Assembly (NCBI GenBank): GCA_019054805.1
Contig: JAHQIY010000012.1
Coordinates: 1,488,001 to 1,552,000, forward strand
Direction of reading: 5' to 3'
Length of the DNA: 64,000 nucleotides
Origin: Brachionus manjavacas
Taxonomy: Eukaryota; Rotifera; Eurotatoria; Ploima; Brachionidae
In this document: positions 52,617-62,038 of the stretch, piece after piece
Position numbering within the stretch: position 1 is the stretch's first letter
How the letters are laid out: every line of letters begins with the position of its first letter
The notes under the pieces: model-generated
What the model saw: the letters and a program-made list of their open reading frames with translations, nothing else
What the model was told of the DNA's origin: nothing
The model's database searches: none
Translations under genes and position numbers: made by a program

Positions 52617-53342
52617 ATTAAAAATTCTCAGCCAGAAAAATATTTTCAAATCGCGCATTCTAAATTTACAATACACTATCATTTTGAGACTATATAGCAC
52701 GTCACGGCTGCTTCGTTTCTCGCAATTATAAACATGCAAATAAAGCATAATATTTAAGTTAAAAGTTAACGCCTCGTTACTCGCAATTAAAAGGCTCTGC
52801 TTCCCTATCCTATTACAACTTTCCTGAATTTCTGAATTTTTAATAACTTGTATTTTTTGATGTTAGCTTCTGTGAATGAATTTAAAGAAGTAAAAGCATA
52901 ATCCAAAACTGATCCTATCAATCTTTTGTAAAGATTACCTAATGTTTTACCTAATTTAAGAGAATTTTTTTAAGTTAAGCCTTGAATTACACGCTCTTTT
53001 AATTCATCTACTATTGGACCAACGATAAGATTTAACTTCAATATGATTCCTTATAATTTAACTTTTTATTCGTTATTTAAATTGTTGCCATTAATTTTAA
53101 GGTCAAGATTGATTTTAATTTTAGTTTTTTTTCTCAAAAATCATGTAGCATGACTTTTCAATAAAAAATTTCATTTTTCTTTTGAAAGGCCATTCATTGC
53201 ATTTCGATTTCTTTTAGGTACTAATTTATCAACTTTTCAAGATTTCCTATCTTTTCGGAAAAAAAAAGCAGCCAATTCAAATACAAAAAGAAATGAATAT
53301 TGGCTGTTTGTATTATTTCCTTTTGGAATCTCATTTTTAAAT

Positions 53343-54254
53343 GGCTACAAATTATTTTCGTAGTAAAAATAATTAAATTCGTAGAAAAAAAAAAAAAATA
53401 AAAGCAAAAATTCAATAGTAAAAGTAGCAAAATAAATTTATCAGTAGAAAAAAAAATAAAAAAAATAGTAAATTATTATATCAAATATTTATTAATAAGA
53501 AAATTCACACATTACTTAGAAATGTTGTTCAGTGTTATTTTATGGATTTTTTCTAGGACGGCCTCTTTTTCTCGGAGCTAAATTTGAAGATTTTGTTGGT
53601 TGTACAATAGTTTGAATGTCATTATTAATACTTTCGGCTTGATCTTGATCATTATCATTTTCATTTGAAAGCGGATCTTGGTTGATTGATTGAGCCATTG
53701 AAATTGGAAATTCGTAGTTAAAACTTTGTAGAGCCTTCAAATTTATTTTTAATCATATCAAGGGCTTGATTGTAAGTTTCAAAGTCAGCATGATGATTAT
53801 AAACTCTGCTTGCTTTTCTTGCTTTTTTAACGGGAATTTCTTCTATTTCGGTATCATTTTCGGTGTCCTCTTCATTTCTTTGGGTCACGAGAATTGATGT
53901 AGATGAAGATTCGGTATCGCTCATTTTTAGTTTTTAAATTTTCAGATTTGTATATTTAAATTCCAAAATTTTTTTACATTATAGACATTAATAAGTGATA
54001 ATTGAGTAGTGTTATTAATAAGTGATATATCAATTCTATTGAGTAATTGATAATTGAGTAGTTATCAATCAAAAATTAAATTAATTTATATTTACTATTG
54101 AAAAAATACTTTTGCTACTAATTAATTTATTTTACTATTAACAACCTTTTTTTACTACTTTTTTATTTTATTTACTACGTGTAATATTTGCTACGATTTT
54201 TTATTAAATTTGCTACTAGTTTAATAATTTTTGCTACATGATTAAATAGTAGCC
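53343..54254 (-). mobile_element. MULE internal-deletion derivative with GTAGCAAA/GTAGTAAA arms
   Basis: 10 bp duplication ATTTTTAAAT (53333-53342 and 54255-54264). Ends GGCTACAAATTATTTTCGTA and, opposite strand, GGCTACTATTTAATCATGTA; arms of about 130 bp are full of GTAG(C/T)AAA words. The interior retains only the first and last parts of a transposase gene (see the next entry). It interrupts the minus-strand Jockey-like LINE. Confidence 0.85.
53540..53924 (-). pseudogene. MULE transposase N- and C-termini joined by deletion
   Basis: From ATG at 53924: MSDTESSSTSILVTQRNEED, an acidic start, KKARKASRVYNHHADFETYN and DMIKNKFEGSTKF, the region before the zinc finger in these proteins. After a frame change comes the C-terminal NDIQTIVQPTKSS and APRKRGRPRKNP, the same basic AT-hook-like end as at 11308. 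The catalytic core is missing. Confidence 0.65.
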
Positions 54255-54530
54255 ATTTTTAAATATGCTAAAAAGAAGTGGACAAATTACCGACCATTGT
54301 AAAACTCCTGCTTTAATAGGATATCGATCACTAAGATGACCATTTACATTTACTCTAAAATATCTTAAATGGGGAAACGATATTTAGATTAATTTTATCA
54401 GCTTATAAATTAGTCCATCGTGCCAAACTCAATCAAAAGCTCTAGAAATGACAAAATAAAGACAACAAAATTTCTTTCTTTTAAAAGACTCTTCAACTTT
54501 TTGAATAAGAAAATAAAGATTATACCAATG

Positions 54531-55110
54531 TAGAACGTCAAATCTTGTCTGAAACAGTAAATCCTACTAATTTTGATTCCATTGGTGATGAAACTTTCGA
54601 AGATACTTGTTTTGAAATTGATGAGATTGCTAATGTTGATTTGAAAATTATTTCAGAAATTAAAGATTTTATTCTTTCGGGAAATTGTTCAAAACGTTCA
54701 ATTAGCATCCTTATCCTTGCCATACTTAAGTATAGAAAAATAATTAAATTTTTTCTTTTTTTTTGTTAATTTTGATTATTTTAGACAATTTAATGTCTCT
54801 TTTCGCGTTTCTGAATTGTTTCTAGCTAGTTTAAAATGTTTAACAGCTAAGCTAGCGAACGAGCAGCTAATCAAATTTAAAAATAAAGACATTGAAGAAT
54901 TTGTTGATGATGGCCGTGGAGGTAATTCATTTTCTTTACTTAAAATTAAGATAAGGTTTTCTTAATATTTTAAAATTAGGTAAACACATATCCTCTGGAA
55001 TCAAAATTAGATGGAGTTACTGTTTCAGACAATATTTCATCTGGTTCTGCAACAACCTCTTTCTTTTAGGTACAACTTCCAAGATTTGACGTTCTACATC
55101 GGTAATAGGA
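54531..55110 (+). pseudogene. Inverted duplication enclosing a spliced-looking ORF of unknown family
   Basis: ATGTAGAACGTCAAATCTTG (54532) and its reverse complement (55080) border the segment, with TCTGAAACAGTAA also mirrored at 54550 and 55016; both arms encode a start like VERQILSETV. Between them the plus strand reads FEIDEIANVDLKIISEIKDF, SGNCSKRSISILILAILK, a 53 bp GTATAG..TTTTAG intron-like gap, FNVSFRVSELFLASLKCLTA and IEEFVDDGRGG, a second short gap, then KHISSGIKIRWS. The DDGRGG motif after helices recalls the HTH end of some DNA transposases, but I cannot name it. Confidence 0.4.
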
Positions 55111-55889
55111 TGACTTTAATGACATTTTTAAGTTACCAAAAGTCTGAAAAATTACTAAAAATATCAAAATAAATTCAAAATTTTATAATTATGTAAAAAG
55201 ATGTAAAAAATTAGCATTTAATTTCTTAAATTTGAAAAAAATGGACTCTTTTTGAGCGTTTATAAAATTATTGAACTAAATAAATTAAAAAAGTAAAACC
55301 ACCATTTTGTTCAGAATTTTGTCTAGTTTCAGAATTTGTATAAAAATAAATAGGTTAAGGGGTTTGCAAAAAAGTAGATCCCGAAAAAGTTAAAAAATGT
55401 CAAAATTTTTCCGGTTTTTTTCCGAAAAAATTTTAAATTTTTTTTTTTTTCAAGATAACCAGCTCAGAATATCAGTAATTAAGGGCATGCAATTATCGTT
55501 CACCAATAATATTTTTTTTTAAATTAAATCAAACCACTAATTTAAATATAAATTTATACTTCACCAGTTAAATTTTTTATTCCCCAAAAATTTTTTTTTA
55601 TTAATTATTTTATTATTTATTTTTATTTTTTATTTTTATTAAAAATATTATAATTAGTATTTTTCATACATCTATCTTACTATTTCTGCTTTCTTTCCTG
55701 AACTGTTCAATACTTAAATACTTTTCACATGTCAACTCTTACAATTTATCAATTTTTAATTGTCTTTTCATAATATTATTTTTTTTTTTTTTTTTTAATC
55801 AAAAGAAGCTTTAGATAAAATAAAACAAATAAATAAAATGTTATTTTACCGCAAATCCTAAAAAATCAATTGAAACTCAATCGATACGA
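55111..55889. other. AT-rich spacer before the MULE remnant
   Basis: Contains poly-T tracts and no coding sequence. It may include the left arm of the MULE remnant that follows, but no end could be fixed. Confidence 0.4.
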
Positions 55890-56490
55890 TGGCAACAGCG
55901 ATTTTTCTAGATAACACAGTATCGACATCAAAAGAAAACGAACTTGTTTAACAAGATACTAGTGATGATAGAGATTCGGATATTGAATCTGAAACATTGT
56001 TCAGAAAAAGGAAAAGAAGCAAAGGTCAAGTTTACAATGTGCACAATAATTATCAATTATTTGATGAAGCTCTGGAAGATATCAATAAAAAAGGCAATTG
56101 GAGTAAACAACGCAAGCATTATACCAGCGATGGAGCAAAACATTACTTCAAAATCAACACGAACATGGCAAAGAAATAATATCCAAATTACTCAAAATCA
56201 CCCAACAAGCCATCAAGCCATCATTGAATTATTTCATAATGGAATTTGTAAACCAATTCAAATCATCAATGGCTTAAGCAATAAATCAAACATTGAAAAG
56301 CCTACCAAAGCCCAATTAGCGAATTTCCATGCAAGATACAAAAACAAAAAATATCAAAAATTCTAAATATTCCTGGATATGAAATACCATTATCTGCAAA
56401 AAACATTCTTATCGACGTAAAAAGAAAACCTGGAAGAGCTGCAAAGGCAAAACAAGCCTTGATATTCCAGGAATTATTTTTGGCTTGATT
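55890..56490 (+). pseudogene. MULE transposase remnant (N- and C-terminal parts)
   Basis: From ATG at 55890: MATAIFLDNTVSTSKENELV, a stop, then SDDRDSDIESETLFRKRKRS, VYNVHNNYQLFDEALEDINK and HYTSDGAKHYFKIN; the start resembles the other MULE N-termini here (acidic, KKARK/KRKRS, then a Tyr-rich block). Another frame gives HPTSHQAIIELFHNGICKPI and a helical segment. The end IPLSAKNILIDVKRKPGRAA with KAKQALIF is the usual MULE C-terminal GRPAKAKKAL motif. No catalytic core; ends not found, partly because LINE 3' DNA adjoins at 56560. Confidence 0.6.
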
Positions 56491-56559
56491 TGTATTATTA
56501 TTCTACTTAATTTACCTTATCATATTTAAAAAAATTGATTAATATTAATATTAAAATTT

Positions 56560-57960
56560 TTTTTTTTTTTTTTTTTCTCAATGTGTCCAGAGCAGACATT
56601 CTTTCATGCGAACATGGTGGACGCTCACATTTATTTAAAAATAAAAAATAAAAAAAAATAAATATATTTTAATAAAAATCGAAATGTTTTAATTTATAAT
56701 ACATTATAAGTAAATTTGAAAAGTGAAATACAAATATGAATTGGATAGAGATTGAATAGCTGGTTTTGAGAAATTGATGGCAAGTGATAAACAGTAAGAT
56801 GAACAAAGTGGGGAAAGATGAACGTTTTAAAAAATTGTATTTTTGCTGGTTTTGAAATAAAGAATAATTGCTTAATTGAATTTAGCTTTTTATTAATATT
56901 AGCTTTTAGGTTGCTAACGTGACTAGTAAAGTTTAATTTATTATCTATTATAACACCTAAAAGCTTGAATTCAGGTACAACCTCGATTTCGAATGATTTG
57001 ATGTTGGTATTACTATGTTTTTTTTTGTTATGGATAATCATTATTTTATTTTTTCAAAGTTGATATCGGGACGATTAAACGAGCACCATTTGTACACTAA
57101 TTCTAAGAAATTTTTGAAGTTGTCTATAAAATCCTTTAAATTTGAACTACATAAATTGATAGTGGTATCATTGGTAGATATTTTACAGTTTATGGTGTGA
57201 TTTTTAAGAAAAAAAGCTAGGTAATTTATTGAATTTAAAAAGACAAGAGGATCTAACACACTGCCCTGTGGAACTCCAAGGTCTTTTTTTGAGAATTCAG
57301 AAAGAGTGCCACCAAAGGATACCGCTTGTTTTCTTCCAAAGAAATAATTTTGGATAAGATCAAGGGCGTTTTTACTAAACCCAATTCTCTTAAATTTTCA
57401 AAGTAAGAGATTGGGGTCTACCAAGTCGAAGCCTTGCGAAAGTCAATAAACAAGAGAAGTGTAATATATCTTTTGATACGTGATGCGTAAATTGCTGAAA
57501 TAAGTTCATGTAAGGCTGTTTCGCAGGAGTGATCTTTCGGAATCCATACTGGCCATGGAAATAGAATTTTATTTGTGTCTAGTATTGAGATGATTGTGAT
57601 GCTATAATCTTTTCAAAAATTTTTGATATTACAGGTAGAACGGAAATTCCTCTGTAGTTGTTGATGATTTCGATTGGACCTTTATTTTTGTAGATAGCTT
57701 TTACTTTTGCGCGTTTCTCCTAATCACGCACTCTACAACAATCATTGATAAGTTCAGTTAACACTGGACCAAGAATTACTGCTGATTCTTTTAAGATTTT
57801 GACTGAAATATCTGAGATTCCAGGACCATTGTTTGGGTTCAAATTACTAATCAATTTAACAACAGAATCGACCGATATTAAGTAGCAAATGCTGATTCTA
57901 AAGCTCAATTTAAAAACTATTTTCATCAAAATATTGATTATATAAAAAACTTAAGCTTTA
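56560..57960 (-). mobile_element. LINE remnant of a CR1/Jockey-superfamily type with A-tail
   Basis: Minus strand: SNLNPNNGPGISDISVKILK (linker), FGFRKDHSCETALHELISAI-like motif, LGVPQGSVLDPLVFLNSINY (RT motif B'), then ISTNDTTI where the catalytic A-DD would be (changed to NDT), FNRPDINFEKIK, and after a stop FKLLGVIIDNKLNFTSHVSN. The 3' flank GAGCGTCCACCATGTTCGCA then AATGTCTGCTCTGGACACAT ends in a run of A. Several shifts and the altered catalytic site mean it is dead. Confidence 0.7.
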
Positions 57961-58733
57961 TTATTATGGAAGATTTTTATTTTAAATTTTAAAATTAATC
58001 AAAACCAAAAATAATTAAAAGAAATAAAATTGATCGGTTTAAAGGCCAAATATTGTTTTTAAATAGAAAGAGGAAAACAAATTAAAGAAGTAAAGACTAA
58101 ATGCATGAATAGACTCAATATAATAAAAATTTTGTCTTCAAAAAATTGGAAGCTCAACCACAATTTACAGGCTAGTCTTTACAAGGCACTTATTGGCTCA
58201 CTTCTGGATTATAATTTTCCATGTCTTAACTCATTCTCCGAATCAGGTTTGCAAAAGTTACAAGTTATTCAAAATACTGCTGTTAGATGCATTCTAAAAC
58301 TTCCTCTCAGAACCTCCTCTGAATCATTATTCTATGAAGCAGAAAATAAATTGAATATTAGTAAAATTGACCACAGACTAAGCAATCTCTTAGAAAAATA
58401 CCTTCGTAATGCTCTTGATTATTCAGTTCCATTGACTAAAAGACTTGTTTCGGAGTATCAAAGAGGCTTCGATTCTAGATTTATTACGAATCCCGCTCCT
58501 CTATGTAGCTGCTACCTAATTATACAAAAAATTTCTGACTCTTAAGATCTTATCTATATTTTTTGTTTTTTTTTTATTTTTTTATTTCAACTCCATCTTT
58601 TTATTAACTAAACAGCTCTTTAATTATTTTTTAAAGAGCTGTATCTCATCTTTTTATTGATAAATGAAAAAAAATTTACTTTAAATTTAAAACTTTTAAA
58701 ACTGTTTTAATTAATTTATTTTATCTTATTTAA

Positions 58734-60489
58734 CGTAATTGCTCGATTTTAGTGACATGTCACTAAAGTCAAAAAAAGGCTTAAAATATCATTTAAAAAT
58801 TGTAAAGAATGAGTAAAAAGTTTAGTTTTGATAGATTTGTTTTTTTTTATATAAATTTAACAGCATAAATTAAAATATTTGGATAATAATCCAATCTTGT
58901 AATATAAAAAAACGGCCTCAAAAATAAATTATAAATAAATTATAAGGCTTATAAATTGTATTGTATATTAAAAGGGTGGATTATAAATACCAAAATTATT
59001 TTTCCAAAAATATATTATAAAATTTTTATTCATATGGATTTTTATCAGCTGATTTAGAAAGATATTAATATTAAACTTTATTTAGTTAAAATTAAAAAAT
59101 AAAATAAGTTAAAATTAAACTTTATTTACAGCGGTTCTAATAAAAACGCAGCGCCAACGATCCGGCCGGTCTAAATCTGTCATGTCATGCCGTCCGACAG
59201 AACTGTCCGGTCTAGGCGTTCAATATTTTATTTTAGAAAAAAATTTATTTATTTTTTATCAAAAATAAAAAAAAAACTAAATATTTTTCATATGAGGATT
59301 TCTTACTGGGAGCTTATTATCCAAAATGAGTTATCATTTTGAAATCTTAAAATAAAATATTGCCCAACTAGGTAATTCTCAGGAAAACATTTTTCAATTT
59401 ATAATAAATAATAAGTATCTTAATAAAATTGTATAAAATATTGAACGCCTAGGTCGTCCGGCAATATCTGAAGGTGTGGACGGCTAAGTCAGCCGTGTAA
59501 GTCGGTTAGGTCAGACCGGTCGGCCGGTTAGGTCGGATGGGTCGACTGGGTTGGCCAGATGGATCGGCTTGGTCGGCCGTGTAAGCCGGTTTGGACGGAC
59601 GGGTTGGTTGGACGCTGTTGTTAAAATCGAAAAATGAGCTGGGTAACCGATGCATATTCAATGGAATTCAAAAGAGCCGCAATTGGGCATTACGAAACAT
59701 ATAAAAATTTAACTTATAGTTTTATCCTTAAATTTTATGTATTTGATTGATGTTATAAAAAGGGATTGATTGTTTTAATTGGTAACTAAACACGCCTTTA
59801 CATGAGAAACTTAAATCAATTAATCAATTAATTTTTTTACTTATATTTTTTCAAGGATTATCTTTGGAATTTTTTTTTAATTGTGTGCATGTAATTTCCT
59901 GTTCATGGAAAACTCTGAACATCCTGAACATAATTTAAATAAATTAAAATTTTTTTGTCCAATTTAACATGTAGAAATTTCCAAGTCGAATTTATTTTCC
60001 AGATCACCAGCTCCATCTAAGTCGCAGATTTTTTAAAATAGTACTGGACTCAAACGTTTTTTAAAGGAATAGCTATTTTTAAATCTAGTTCCGAAAAAGA
60101 TGCTTGTTTTCATGTGAAAGATGTAAAAACTGGATTTGTGGAAATTGTTTTCCAAAGAGTTTCAAACAAAATTATTCATTTTATTGACCAAACTGTAAAT
60201 AACATAAAAATATTTTAGGATTTTTAGACAATAGCTTTTTTTAATTTTATAGGTCAATTTCTGGTTTTTTATTCTTGCGTAAAATTCGCTAAATAAAATA
60301 AAAAATATCTTACTTGTTAAACACTTTCTCGTTATCCAAACAAAAACTAATAAAAAATAGCTTAATTACTTAAAACATCATTTTTAACCCTTTTTTGACT
60401 ATAGTGACATGTCGCATTAGTCGAAAAAGGTCAAAATGAAAACCAGTGTTCGATAAATAGTGACATGTCACTAAAATCGAGCAACTACG
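58734..60489. mobile_element. Large element with TAGTGACATGTCACTA palindromes near both ends
   Basis: Ends CGTAATTGCTCGATTTTAGT and, opposite strand, CGTAGTTGCTCGATTTTAGT, each leading straight into the 16 bp palindrome TAGTGACATGTCACTA (58750-58765, 60458-60473). An 8 bp duplication TTATTTAA/TTATTTAT flanks it, one mismatch. A related GTGACATGTCGCATTA lies further in. No transposase ORF; the interior holds the GC-rich block at 59135-59640. It splits LINE copy 5. Confidence 0.72.
59135..59640. repeat. CpG-rich inverted repeat and GGTCGG minisatellite
   Basis: Two GC-rich blocks in a background of about 20% GC: 59145-59218 (CAACGATCCGGCCGGTC, GCCGTCCGACAGAACTGTCC) and 59450-59620 with imperfect repeats of GGTCGG/CCGGTTAGGTCGG. 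AGGCGTTCAATATTTTAT in the left block is mirrored at 59430-59450, so the two blocks are inverted relative to each other around an AT-rich centre. No ORF. Confidence 0.65.
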
Positions 60490-60673
60490 TTATTTATTTT
60501 TTTTTTATCTGAAGGAGCGTATGCTCGAACAGAAAACAAATTAATAATAATAATTATCCCAGAAAAAAAGATAAGAAGAGTTTTGAAATTTTCCTATGCT
60601 GAAAACTCTCATCTAACAGTAATGTAACTTTATTAATGGTAGTTTTTAAGTTCTTTAGTTGCAATTAACTACT

Positions 60674-60850
60674 GTTTGGATCCGTACAAGCGGACACTTT
60701 TCCATCCAGAAACCGTGACCGTCTCTGCATTAACCGGGCAACTTTTTGGCGGGCGCTCATTTGACCGGTCTAATTTTTTGACCGCCATAAAATATGGTCA
60801 CAAGAATAGGACCTTAAAAAAATAGGGGCTGCCAGAAATTCGGCCAACAT
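60674..60850. repeat. Second copy of the ATCCGTAC-AGCGGAC repeat plus GC-rich flank
   Basis: GGATCCGTACAAGCGGACAC and CAGAAACCGTGACCGT match the LINE tail at 33413, but here the TAAA tail is replaced by CTCTGCATTAACCGGGCAAC, GGCGGGCGCTCATTTGACCG and GGCGGTCGGCCACAT. These G/C words look like an unrelated miniature element; I could not bound it. Confidence 0.4.
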
Positions 60851-61008
60851 TTTGGCGGTCGGCCACATAAATTGCAAGATTTTTTGAAAAAGATCTTGTA
60901 AATTTTAGAAAAAATAACTTATTAAAATTATAAAAAAATAAAAAAATAATTTTTTTTATTACAATTTTAAGTCGAATTGACAATTTAAATTTCTCGAATA
61001 AATTAGTA

Positions 61009-61085
61009 CAGTGGCGTATCTACCATTGGGCGAAAGTGGGCGAATGCCATCCCTCAGCTCTATTAGGTATGGCGGCCATACCTAA
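61009..61085. repeat. Solo hAT-like end (CAGTGGCGTA)
   Basis: CAGTGGCGTATCTACCATTG followed by GGCGAAAGTGGGCGAATGCC. CAGTGGCGTA is a common hAT terminal sequence. No opposite end was seen within the next kilobase. Confidence 0.4.
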
Positions 61086-61319
61086 TAAATTAATTTAAGT
61101 CAAAAGAAGCGCTATTTAAAGATATATGTAGCTTTTAAATTTAGATAGTATTGCAGATATTTTTTCATTAATCAAAGACAGAAAGACTTGTTTCAACTAA
61201 ATGTTTTAAAAATTGTTATTTTTTTCATTTAATTTTATCTATTTACATTCAATAACCCAATTACTAATAATATTCGTAATAAAATAATTTTTTTTTAAAT
61301 TTATTTTTATTCTTTAACT

Positions 61320-61400
61320 TATGTAGTAGTAGTAGTTGCAAATAAAGCTGTGACACAGAGGTACCTGTGTGGATGTTAGTTATTAGGCTACATTACATAA
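61320..61400 (-). repeat. Possible LINE tail with TAC repeats
   Basis: On the minus strand CACACAGGTACCTCTGTGTC forms a hairpin and is followed by GCAACTACTACTACTACATA, like the (TAC)n tail of the CR1-like copy at 39109. Confidence 0.4.
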
Positions 61401-61905
61401 ATATGAAAAGGAATTAAAAAACTCTGAAACGAATTTTCCTTAATTTTTTATTTATTTATTTAGATTGAGTTCCATCAGAGTTCCAGATGTCGAATTAAAT
61501 AAATATAAATTTTTTGCATAAAAATAAACACTAAACAAGAAAAAAAATTAAATAAAAATAAATTGTAGACTAAGAAGAAATACGAAGCGAAGAATTTCTT
61601 TTCATCAGCTAAAATAATTTTTTTCAGCCTTTTTTTACCAGAAAATCATAGTTTCTAAAAACAAAGAAACCAAAATTAAAAAAAAAAACAAAAAAAATCA
61701 AATTCGTTTTTGATACACCCCTTTTTTTCTTGCTAAAAAAAAAAAATTCTCTTAAATTTCACGTACCAATTTTATTGTAAAAATTAAGAAAAAAAAATCG
61801 TGATCATTGATTGATCACGAGTCTTGGAAAAAAAAATCGGTTCCATATGTGACAACTGAGCCAGTTGATCTCCTAGATGCTATTTGCATAATTTTTAACT
61901 TTTGA
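61400..61905. other. Upstream spacer of the last gene
   Basis: AT-rich with long A runs. A short GTGATCATTGATTGATCACG palindrome (61800-61819) recalls the motif of the element at 63550. Nothing else recognised. Confidence 0.4.
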
Positions 61906-61919
61906 ATTTCCATAGAAAC
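61906..61919 (+). promoter_or_regulatory. Candidate RFX X-box of the 62039 gene
   Basis: ATTTCCATAGAAAC fits GTHNYYATRRNAAC at 13 of 14 positions, with the same first-base difference (A for G) as the site before CCDC162, about 120 bp before the ATG. Binding is inferred. Confidence 0.5.
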
Positions 61920-62038
61920 CTAAACGCTTGTTTAAGATACTAATTCCAAATAGAAAAAATTCTCTCTCTCTCACCTAAAATAAATGACTTAATTTTCCTC
62001 ATTAGTTTGTTTAATTTATAAAAAAAACCTAATTAAAA

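Larger units (their letters stand above)
50163..52789. mobile_element. Composite element with GCGAGNAACGA ends
   Basis: Left end TTTGCGAGGAACGAGCGGTG with an internal GCGAGTAACGAAACGTTA (50330); right end on the opposite strand AATTGCGAGTAACGAGGCGT with an internal GCGAGAAACGAAGCAGCCGT and GTGACG. The left end recurs at 25228-25270, so it is a dispersed family. Near the left, minus-strand codons give LLNSNKRAAKNTEETV then seven Asp and DEL before a stop (50473-50560), perhaps the C-terminus of its own protein. No duplication found. It contains the element at 50744-52616. Confidence 0.55.
49900..54530 (-). mobile_element. Jockey-like LINE, copy 4 (minus), split by two large insertions
   Basis: Minus strand from about 54530: LYFLIQKVEESFKRKK, AFD-VWHDGLIYKLIKL, VNVNGHLSDRYPIKAGV and SVICPLLFSIF. 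A 912 bp element interrupts here; then IPKGNNTNSQYSFLF, DLKINGNNLN, LYKRLIGSVLDYAFTSLNSF and EANIKK to about 52800. A 2.6 kb composite follows, and the LINE reading resumes at 50165: DTPSNILLQEALNKLKLLTV and RLLEEYRK. Related to, but more diverged than, the copies at 38428 and 51136; several stops. The sense order is consistent across all pieces. Confidence 0.7.
58064..60546 (+). mobile_element. Jockey-like LINE 3' part, copy 5, split by a foldback element
   Basis: The open frame at 58105-58545 encodes MNRLNIIKILSSKNWKLNHN, LYKALIGSLLDYNFPCLNSF, LQKLQVIQNTAVRCILKLPL and RLVSEYQRGFDSRFITNPAP, the same C-terminal domain as at 51900-52320 but about 60% alike by eye, so a sister family. Its 3' tail GAAGGAGCGTATGCTCGAAC plus AGAAAACAAATTAATAA lies at 60510-60546, after the insertion at 58734-60489. 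5'-truncated. Confidence 0.78.

Noticed and set aside
54545-54723. Overlapping frames on both strands read as two separate small genes
   Set aside because: The minus frame is the antisense of the plus-strand remnant described at 54531-55110.
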